Origin: Candidatus Omnitrophota bacterium
Lineage (GTDB): Bacteria > Omnitrophota > Gorgyraeia > Duberdicusellales > 4484-171
Direction of reading: 5' to 3'
Length of the DNA: 11,575 nt
Assembly: GCA_030631705.1 (NCBI GenBank)
Contig: DAOVKQ010000007.1
Location: 1-11,575, forward strand
Positions 6,901-11,575 of the stretch are shown here, one piece after another. A model generated the notes under the pieces. It had not been told where the DNA came from and searched no databases. It was given only the letters and a program-made list of their open reading frames with translations. The stretch's first letter is position 1; every line of letters begins with the position of its first letter. A program made the position numbers and the translations under genes.

Positions 6901-7437
6901 TTAACCTCTATTTTTGTGAAAAGAGCTCTTTACAATATCTATCATCTCTCCTATAAAATCCTTTTCTGCCGCGGCTAATTTTAAATGATGCTTTAGGAGA
7001 AGATCGAGATTCTTAGGTGCTGATTTTAATTCTTTCTCTTTATTGAAAAGCCACTTTTTTACATTTTCTAAAAACCTCAAACGCAGGCGCAACAAAGGAA
7101 GAATATCTTCACCTCTAAGAAAAGAAATAAAATAAAGGGCAATATCCGATTCAATAAACGGTCTTTTCTGGGACAAAAGAGACTGTCTGAAAAGCTTAAA
7201 GAATTCCTTTTCCCCCTGGGGAGTAATGGAATAGATATATTTTTTCAGATGACCCTTTATTTTCAGCTCTTTTTTTCTTATAAGACCCTCTTTTTCCATT
7301 TTTTTCAAAGGATAATAAATGGATCTGTTTTCTATCTCGGAAAATAGTCCTAACTCTTTATCTATTGACTTTTTAATATCATATCCGGATGCAGAATCTT
7401 TCTTAAGAAACCCCAATACGATCAGCTTCTGAATCAT
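6901..7437 (-). CDS. PadR-family transcriptional regulator
   Basis: A 178-residue protein with an N-terminal winged helix (about 1-80): L-G-F-L...S-G-Y-D-I-K-K, then I-E-N-R-S-I-Y-Y-P-L-K-K-M-E-K-E-G-L-I and a wing ending Y-S-I-T-P-Q-G. This is the PadR signature. The C-terminal half (about 95-175) is mostly helical and charged, like the dimerisation region (Vir_act_alpha_C type) of class-1 PadR proteins. The ATG overlaps the accA stop as ATGA, so translation is coupled to accA, and the response regulator gene follows after 4 bases. PadR proteins usually repress nearby genes in response to small molecules. The target and ligand here are unknown; self-regulation of this operon is plausible but unproven. 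Confidence 0.88.
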   Translation of the reverse strand: MIQKLIVLGFLKKDSASGYDIKKSIDKELGLFSEIENRSIYYPLKKMEKEGLIRKKELKIKGHLKKYIYSITPQGEKEFFKLFRQSLLSQKRPFIESDIALYFISFLRGEDILPLLRLRLRFLENVKKWLFNKEKELKSAPKNLDLLLKHHLKLAAAEKDFIGEMIDIVKSSFHKNRG

Positions 7438-8387
7438 TCTTTAAAAATACCTATCCTTCTGAATTTCTTATATCGCCGGGAAATAAGCTCTGTAAGGGAT
7501 AAAGAAGAAACTTCACTTAAGCTTTTGAGAATCGCGCTTTTTACGTTTACTGATGATCGTTCATAATCACGATGGGCTCCCCCTTCCGGTTCGGGTATAA
7601 TTTCATCGACTATCCCTAATTTTAACAAATCATCTCCGCCTAATTTAAGAACTTCTGCCGCACGATAAGCCATCTTAGCGTCCCGCCATAATATTGCCGC
7701 GCAGCCTTCAGGAGAAATAACCGAATAATAGGCATACTGCATGATTAATATTTTATCTCCCACGCCAATCCCGAGAGCGCCGCCGCTGCCGCCTTCACCG
7801 ATAATAACAATAATAATCGGCACTTTCAGTTCAAACATATCTCTTATATTCCCGGCAATCGCAAGAGCCTGGCCCCTTTCTTCCGCGCCGATTCCGGGAT
7901 AGGCTCCGCGGGTATCAATAAACGATATTATGGGCATAGAAAAGCGTTCCGCTAATTTCATAATACGAATTGCCTTTCTATAGCCTTCAGGATGAGCACA
8001 GCCGAAATTCCTTTGGAGGTTATCCTCTGTATCTTTTCCTCTCTGATGCCCGACGATAACTATTTTTTTACCGTCTATCCTGGCAAACCCACAAACCATT
8101 GCTTTATCATTGCTATAAAGGCGATCTCCGCAAATTTCTATAAAATCTTCTGTCATTAGACTCATATAGTCTAAAGTGGTCGGCCTTTGAATATGGCGGG
8201 TAATCTGAATTTTCTGCCAGGGAGTAAGTTTGGAATAAATTTCTTTTTTTAATTTCTTTAACTTCTTCTCTAAATTATTTACTTCGCTGGATAAATCCAA
8301 TTGTTTGTTTTCAGAGAAAGATTTTAACCCTTTTATTTGATTCTCTAATTCTGCGATTGGTTTTTCAAAATCCCAGGCTTGTAACAT
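7434..8387 (-). CDS. accA: Acetyl-CoA carboxylase carboxyltransferase subunit alpha
   Basis: A 317-residue AccA, close to the usual length (about 319 in E. coli). With AccD it transfers the carboxyl group from carboxybiotin to acetyl-CoA, making malonyl-CoA, the first step of fatty-acid synthesis in the cytoplasm. It begins with F-E-K-P-I-x-E-L-E and a coiled coil (about 10-50), then has T-P-W-Q-K-I-Q-I-x-R-H-x-x-R-P-x-x-x-D-Y (55-74). The crotonase-fold carboxyltransferase core contains G-H-Q-R-G (113-117), the F-G-C-A-H-P-E-G-Y-R-K-A loop (128-139), D-T-R-G-A-Y-P-G-I-G-A-E-E-R-G-Q (158-173), G-E-G-G-S-G-G-A-L (197-205) and S-P-E-G-C-A (225-230). The ATG (8385-8387) follows a G-rich weak ribosome site. 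No accD is in the window. Its coupling to PadR by a 4-base overlap is unusual context. Confidence 0.97.
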   Translation of the reverse strand: MLQAWDFEKPIAELENQIKGLKSFSENKQLDLSSEVNNLEKKLKKLKKEIYSKLTPWQKIQITRHIQRPTTLDYMSLMTEDFIEICGDRLYSNDKAMVCGFARIDGKKIVIVGHQRGKDTEDNLQRNFGCAHPEGYRKAIRIMKLAERFSMPIISFIDTRGAYPGIGAEERGQALAIAGNIRDMFELKVPIIIVIIGEGGSGGALGIGVGDKILIMQYAYYSVISPEGCAAILWRDAKMAYRAAEVLKLGGDDLLKLGIVDEIIPEPEGGAHRDYERSSVNVKSAILKSLSEVSSLSLTELISRRYKKFRRIGIFKE

Positions 8388-8412
8388 AATCTATTACCCC
8401 AAACTTTTGGTT

Positions 8413-8441
8413 ATTATGCTGAACATAAACGGATTTGTCTA
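8413..8441 (-). promoter_or_regulatory. Candidate sigma70-type promoter of accA
   Basis: Minus strand: TAGACA (8436-8441, 5 of 6 to the -35 consensus), a 17-base spacer, and CATAAT (8413-8418, 5 of 6 to the -10). Transcription would start near 8406, about 18 bases before the accA ATG, in the 57-bp gap after the L,D-transpeptidase gene. It would allow accA and the regulator genes to be expressed independently. Confidence 0.5.
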
Positions 8442-8444
8442 TGG

Positions 8445-9257
8445 TTAATCAACGATTTCAACTTCTGTCTCTGCCGGTATGATATCAAAAAGATCCTCCA
8501 CTTCCTCATTCTTCATCCGTACACATCCTTGAGTAACCTGTTTACCCATTTCGTTTATGTTTCTGTTACCGTGTATACCATAACCTTCAATATTCAGCCC
8601 CATCCATCGCGACCCCAGAATATTCTCCGGACTATCCGGAGAAACCACTGCTCCTGTTCTAAACCAGGTGGGATTTTCCAATTTTTCATTTGTAATCTTA
8701 AACTTACCTACAGGAGTGGAATTATCTTTTCCCGTAGATACAACATAAGCCTTAATTACTTTACCGCTTCTTTTTAAAAAAAGAATATTCTGAGACTTAT
8801 CGACGACTATAGAAAATCTACAAGTATTGACTTTCAATTCGTCGCCGGGCCTGATAATATCCGTAGTCAAACCATTTGACCTTTTAATAAGCGCGACTGT
8901 TGTCCCAAACTTCTTTGCAATCCTGCTGAGGACATCTCCCGGTTCTACGGTATATTTGACACTACATTCGTCGATAATAGGAGAAAACAATATAGCTATA
9001 TTTAACTGCTCTATTTTTTTCTTAATTTTCTCTAAAACCCTAAGATTGCCCGTCTCTTCCATAACCTTGTTGTAAATATCACGGGCAGCTACCAGGTCGC
9101 CTTCAACCAGTTTAGCTTTTGCCTGATTAAGCAAATTTTTCCCGGCAATTTCATTAGAACGCGGTTTATTCTTGATCGAAAACAAATTGACTAACAAAAA
9201 AACCACCCCCGTCAACAATACAACAGCTACCAATGAAATTATTCTTTTCTTTCTCAA
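8445..9257 (-). CDS. L,D-transpeptidase (YkuD domain) with LysM domain, membrane-anchored
   Basis: Read from a TTG at 9255-9257, this is a 270-residue envelope protein. An Arg/Lys-rich start is followed by one hydrophobic helix (about 7-25), serving as signal anchor. Next come a short helical segment (about 38-85), a LysM domain (about 100-143, Y-T-V-E-P-G-D-V-L-S-R-I-A...P-G-D-E-L), and a C-terminal YkuD catalytic domain (about 147-270). The active-site motif is Y-G-I-H-G (His229) and V-T-Q-G-C-V-R-M (Cys245 nucleophile). Such enzymes make 3-3 cross-links in peptidoglycan or attach proteins to it; LysM binds the glycan. The TTG is preferred because AGGAGG lies 5 bases upstream. An ATG at 9312-9314 would add 19 residues that run through this ribosome site. 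The stop is 57 bases before accA. Confidence 0.92.
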   Translation of the reverse strand: MRKKRIISLVAVVLLTGVVFLLVNLFSIKNKPRSNEIAGKNLLNQAKAKLVEGDLVAARDIYNKVMEETGNLRVLEKIKKKIEQLNIAILFSPIIDECSVKYTVEPGDVLSRIAKKFGTTVALIKRSNGLTTDIIRPGDELKVNTCRFSIVVDKSQNILFLKRSGKVIKAYVVSTGKDNSTPVGKFKITNEKLENPTWFRTGAVVSPDSPENILGSRWMGLNIEGYGIHGNRNINEMGKQVTQGCVRMKNEEVEDLFDIIPAETEVEIVD

Positions 9258-9262
9258 CAGAA

Positions 9263-9268
9263 CCTCCT
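9263..9268 (-). promoter_or_regulatory. Shine-Dalgarno deciding the TTG start of the L,D-transpeptidase
   Basis: The minus strand reads GAGGAGG then TTCTG then TTG. Spacing of 5 bases to the TTG, followed at once by a basic stretch and a membrane helix, makes this the likely start despite an in-frame upstream ATG. Confidence 0.7.
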
Positions 9269-9319
9269 CGTATAATATGCTTATCAGCAGTATTAAATTA
9301 CAAGATGAGTCCAAAAACT

Positions 9320-9769
9320 CTACTTATAAAAAGTCAAAAAAACGGATATGCCAATCATTATCCCGGCAAAAACTTCTACCGGTGTATGACCTACTAATTC
9401 TTTCAATTTATGCTCTTCCACTTTCTTCTTATGGTGGATATCATCCATAATTTTATTGAGAATCCCGGCCTGTACCCCTATGGAACGACGCCAGGTCTGA
9501 GCATCAAACATAGTTATAAGCGCCAAAACCGAGGCTAAAGCAAAGGTTGCAGAAGAGAACCCCAGCTCTTTGCCTAAAGAAAGAGCAAGAGCAACAACCG
9601 CTGCGCTGTGAGCCGAAGGCATCCCTCCTGTTCTTAAAATCCAATAAAAATTAAATTTCTTGCCCTGAATTAAGCCGATAATTGTCTTTATTCCTTGAGC
9701 TATGGCCCAGCTTAAAACAGTAATCCATAACGCTTTATTTGTAACTATCCCCAACCAAAAGTTGCTCAT
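9320..9769 (-). CDS. Divergent PAP2 family membrane protein (DUF212, YuiD-like)
   Basis: A 149-residue integral membrane protein matching the short divergent PAP2/acid phosphatase-vanadium haloperoxidase-related family. Motifs are R-T-G-G-M-P-S-A-H-S-A (46-56), F-D-A-Q-T-W-R-R-S-I-G-V-Q-A-G-I-L-N-K (88-106), and E-L-V-G-H-T-P-V-E-V-F-A-G (124-136). Hydrophobic helices lie at about 13-34, 55-66, 72-88 and 132-147. The His54 motif corresponds to part of the PAP2 phosphatase site, but the full three-motif set of PAP2 enzymes is not present. Lipid-phosphate phosphatase activity is therefore an inference. The gene begins the minus-strand run and has its own promoter only a few bases before the ATG, so the mRNA may be leaderless. 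The L,D-transpeptidase gene starts 62 bases after its stop. Confidence 0.9.
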   Translation of the reverse strand: MSNFWLGIVTNKALWITVLSWAIAQGIKTIIGLIQGKKFNFYWILRTGGMPSAHSAAVVALALSLGKELGFSSATFALASVLALITMFDAQTWRRSIGVQAGILNKIMDDIHHKKKVEEHKLKELVGHTPVEVFAGIMIGISVFLTFYK

Positions 9770-9779
9770 ACAATATCAT

Positions 9780-9808
9780 ATTATACGGTTACGATTAAGC
9801 CTAATCAA
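9780..9808 (-). promoter_or_regulatory. Sigma70-type promoter of the PAP2-family gene
   Basis: Minus strand: TTGATT (9803-9808, 4 of 6), a 17-base spacer, and TATAAT (9780-9785, perfect consensus). The predicted start of transcription is about 9771-9774, only a few bases before the ATG at 9769. Confidence 0.65.
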
Positions 9809-9841
9809 GACAAATAGCTCCCTGTAATTACCCGGCAAAAA

Positions 9842-9923
9842 ATGGGTCATTCTTAATTAAGTTGAATAGGTTTCTATAACTTAATGATTTGCAAGTTATT
9901 AGAACAAATTAAGAATGCCCCAT
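9842..9923. repeat. 82-bp long inverted repeat (possible MITE or structured RNA)
   Basis: Outer arms ATGGGTCATTCTTAATT (9842-9858) and AATTAAGAATGCCCCAT (9907-9923) are complementary at 16 of 17 positions. Inside is a second stem, TTCTATAACTT against AAGTTATTAGAA, with a single-base bulge and a 10-base loop. The whole unit could fold into one nested hairpin. It has no coding capacity and no U-tract. A short non-autonomous mobile element or a structured RNA are both possible. Confidence 0.65.
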
Positions 9924-9928
9924 GATCA

Positions 9929-9962
9929 GGTTCTTTCGTCCAATTTAGACAAGAAAGAATCC
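9929..9962. repeat. Imperfect inverted repeat
   Basis: GGTTCTTTCGTC, loop CAATTTA, then GACAAGAAAGAATCC: a stem of about 12 bp interrupted by a 2-base and a 1-base bulge. It starts 6 bases after the larger inverted repeat and may belong to the same element. Confidence 0.45.
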
Positions 9963-10011
9963 AAAAAAGCCTATTACCTCTCTTATACGGGTGCAATTAT
10001 ACTATAAAAAC

Positions 10012-10027
10012 CTCTTCTTTAGAAGAG
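10012..10027. repeat. Short perfect dyad upstream of the histidine kinase
   Basis: CTCTTCT-TT-AGAAGAG, a 7-bp dyad, lies 30 bases upstream of the candidate kinase -35 box. No U-tract follows, so an operator-like role fits better than a terminator. No known site is recognised. Confidence 0.4.
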
Positions 10028-10056
10028 AAACTTACCTCCCCAAACTCATTATTCTA

Positions 10057-10085
10057 TTGAAAATCTTCTCTTAAGGAGATACAAT
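10057..10085 (+). promoter_or_regulatory. Candidate sigma70-type promoter of the histidine kinase gene
   Basis: Plus strand: TTGAAA (10057-10062, 5 of 6), a 17-base spacer, and TACAAT (10080-10085, 5 of 6). The start of transcription would be near 10092, leaving about 57 bases before the ATG. The spacer contains a TCTC-N5-GAGA dyad (10067-10079) that a repressor could use. Confidence 0.55.
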
Positions 10086-10148
10086 TTTTATGGACCAATT
10101 TAAACAAGTGGCAGTAATAAAGTTATTGCGGTAGAATATTTTAGTCAT

Positions 10149-11573
10149 ATGGAATCAAATATTTCAGTATATCTCATAGCGGGTATTATCGGCGGCGCTG
10201 CTGCTTTATTGCTTGGTTACTTTGCACACATACAATCCCAAGGTAACGCGGGCATGGGCAGAAAGACAAAAGGAAAAGATGACTTCATTTCCCCCTACCC
10301 AAAAAATCAATCTTTAGAAAATACTATATATGAAGAAATAGGCAACGTGGTAGGATCTAAGGAACTCTCTCAAGAAATAAGCGCTAAGGTTTCCGACATT
10401 TTCAATAAAGAACTGGAGAAAAAAATAACCTTTACAACCGATGAACTGGATAAAAAATATAATTCGATTATTGAGGAAAAAAAACATAATGAAGAAATCG
10501 CTATAAACAAATATAAAAAAACTCTTGTTGAGAAAAAAGATACCGAAGCTGTGATAAAAAGTATTGCCGAAGGCTTAGTAGTTGTAAACGCCGAGGGCAA
10601 GGTCGTAATGATGAACCCGGCGGCGGAAAAGCTGCTGGATGCGCCAAAGAAAGACAAAATCGGGAAAAACATCTTAGAAGACCTTAAAGAAGAAGAAATC
10701 ATTTCTTTTGTTAAGGATTCTTCGGCGGATGAACGGAAAGAAATAGAGGTAATCAGCAAAAATGACGAAACAAAGAAAATACTCCAGGCAAGCAGCGCAG
10801 TTATAGAAGATGAAAACGGTAAAACAATCGGCATGGTATCTATGTTAAGCGATATCACAAAACAAAAAGAATTAGATCGGATGAAAGCTAATTTTATTGC
10901 CAGTGTCAGCCATGAATTGCGCACGCCCCTGGTCGCTATGGACAAATCAATTGCCCTTCTTTTAAGCAAAACCGCCGGACCCGTATCTGAAATCCAGGAA
11001 CAATTCCTTTCTATCGCTTCGCGGAACTTAAAAAGACTCTCCCGCCTGATTGACGATTTACTTGATTTATCCAAAATGGAAGCCAGAAAAATGAAAGTAG
11101 AATACCAACAAACATCAATTGATAAAATTATCGATGAAGTCATGGCAACCTTCAATACATGGGCAGAAACAAAATCCATTAAGCTCGAAAAAAGAATAGA
11201 CAATAATATGCCCGCCATTAATCTTGACCAAGCAAGAATGATTCAAGTTTTTAACAATCTTATCAGCAACGCTATAAAATTCACTCCTAAAGGAGGTAAG
11301 ATCGGCATTGAGGCGCATTTTCTAAAAAATATGCAACAAATAAAAGTAAGCGTGGATGACAGCGGGATAGGTATACCCAAAGATGACCTGGAAAAAATAT
11401 TCGATAAATTTTATCAAACCGGAGAAAGAGAAACAGCTGATATAAACGGAACCGGGCTGGGTTTATCAATAGTTAAAGAAATCATTGAGCTTCATGGCGG
11501 CAAAATATGGGTAGAAAGTGAAAAAGGACAGGGAGCAAAATTTATTTTTACATTACCATTAATTAATAAATAA
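10149..11573 (+). CDS. Membrane-anchored PAS-domain sensor histidine kinase
   Basis: A 474-residue kinase, complete with a TAA stop two bases before the window end. One N-terminal membrane helix (about 7-26) has almost no periplasmic part. It is followed by a long charged region predicted to be coiled coil (about 70-133) and a PAS domain (about 132-240: I-A-E-G-L-V-V-V-N...M-N-P-A-A-E-K-L-L). A HisKA domain carries the H-box S-V-S-H-E-L-R-T-P-L (phospho-acceptor His255). The HATPase_c domain has the N-box (N370, N374), G1 D-D-S-G-I-G-I-P (403-410), F-box F-D-K-F-Y, and G2 G-T-G-L-G-L-S-I-V (434-442). It likely senses a cytoplasmic or redox/ligand signal through PAS. No Shine-Dalgarno precedes the ATG (10149), and an in-frame TAA at 10101 limits any upstream start. 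No receiver gene follows within the window. Confidence 0.95.
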   Translation: MESNISVYLIAGIIGGAAALLLGYFAHIQSQGNAGMGRKTKGKDDFISPYPKNQSLENTIYEEIGNVVGSKELSQEISAKVSDIFNKELEKKITFTTDELDKKYNSIIEEKKHNEEIAINKYKKTLVEKKDTEAVIKSIAEGLVVVNAEGKVVMMNPAAEKLLDAPKKDKIGKNILEDLKEEEIISFVKDSSADERKEIEVISKNDETKKILQASSAVIEDENGKTIGMVSMLSDITKQKELDRMKANFIASVSHELRTPLVAMDKSIALLLSKTAGPVSEIQEQFLSIASRNLKRLSRLIDDLLDLSKMEARKMKVEYQQTSIDKIIDEVMATFNTWAETKSIKLEKRIDNNMPAINLDQARMIQVFNNLISNAIKFTPKGGKIGIEAHFLKNMQQIKVSVDDSGIGIPKDDLEKIFDKFYQTGERETADINGTGLGLSIVKEIIELHGGKIWVESEKGQGAKFIFTLPLINK

Positions 11574-11575
11574 GG

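Larger units (their letters stand above)
9770..10148. other. Divergent intergenic region, 379 bp
   Basis: This gap lies between the PAP2-family gene (minus) and the histidine kinase (plus). No protein longer than about 15 codons with a plausible start is seen. It holds a minus-strand promoter at its left end, three successive inverted repeats (9842-9923, 9929-9962, 10012-10027), and a plus-strand promoter candidate (10057-10085). No transposase remnant, tRNA or terminator U-tract is visible. Confidence 0.7.

Noticed and set aside
9258..9314. Upstream ATG start for the L,D-transpeptidase, adding 19 residues
   Set aside because: The extension runs through a strong AGGAGG ribosome site and has no signal-peptide logic; the TTG right after that site gives a normal basic start plus membrane anchor.
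9258..9319. Separate promoter for the L,D-transpeptidase using TATTAT near 9272
   Set aside because: That box would place the transcription start inside the ribosome binding site, and no -35 box occurs at an acceptable distance; read-through from the PAP2-family promoter is simpler.
9842..10027. Intrinsic terminators in the divergent intergenic region
   Set aside because: None of the three inverted repeats is followed by a run of T on either strand, and no gene is transcribed into this region from either side.
10370..11218. Long open frame antisense to the histidine kinase (282 codons)
   Set aside because: It is Ser/Phe-rich, as expected for the reverse complement of a Lys/Glu/Asp-rich coding strand, has no recognisable domain, and the kinase on the other strand has every conserved motif.

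Overview
The window looks like chromosome from a Gram-negative-type, moderately AT-rich, uncultured-style bacterium. It carries a type IV pilus / type II secretion-like assembly cluster next to acetyl-CoA carboxylase and cell-envelope genes. The mix of tandem PilB/GspE ATPases, a stand-alone MshEN-like domain protein, short GspG-like pilins, a LysM/L,D-transpeptidase and a DUF212-type PAP2 protein reminds me of Omnitrophota and related phyla. That placement is an inference from gene content only, made without any database search.

Layout. Eleven genes run on the minus strand, from about 9769 down to 1. In transcription order they are: a divergent PAP2 membrane protein (9320-9769); an L,D-transpeptidase with a LysM domain (8445-9257); accA (7434-8387); a PadR regulator (6901-7437); a single-domain response regulator (6495-6896); a stand-alone MshEN-like protein (6010-6468); two PilB/GspE ATPases in tandem (4122-5825 and 2425-4119); the GspF/PilC platform protein (1195-2400); a GspG/PilA-like pilin (679-1080); a PilV/GspI-like minor pilin (312-668); and a PilW/GspJ-like minor pilin cut by the window edge (1-322). 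Most junctions are short or overlapping. Candidate promoters can be read before the PAP2 gene, accA and the major pilin, so the run is probably several nested transcripts. One histidine kinase (10149-11573) is read on the plus strand from a divergent intergenic region.

How the genes fit together. Prepilins are cleaved by a prepilin peptidase and built into a filament on the GspF/PilC platform by PilB/GspE ATPases. Here there are two such ATPases plus a separate MshEN-like protein and a receiver-only response regulator, which suggests regulated assembly. No PilT, prepilin peptidase, PilMNO or secretin gene is in the window, so pilus and pseudopilus (T2SS) roles cannot be told apart. AccA belongs to fatty-acid synthesis, the L,D-transpeptidase to peptidoglycan cross-linking, and the PAP2-type protein possibly to lipid-phosphate metabolism.

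Non-coding points of interest are a 71-bp composite palindromic element at the start of the first ATPase gene, and a 379-bp divergent intergenic region with three successive inverted repeats. There is also an 8-codon mini-ORF bridging the second ATPase and GspF, and a well-formed pilin promoter with palindromes upstream. I see no CRISPR array, rRNA, tRNA, transposase gene or convincing intrinsic terminator. I do not see a clearly new multi-gene system; the best leads are the regulatory additions to the pilus cluster and the structured repeats.
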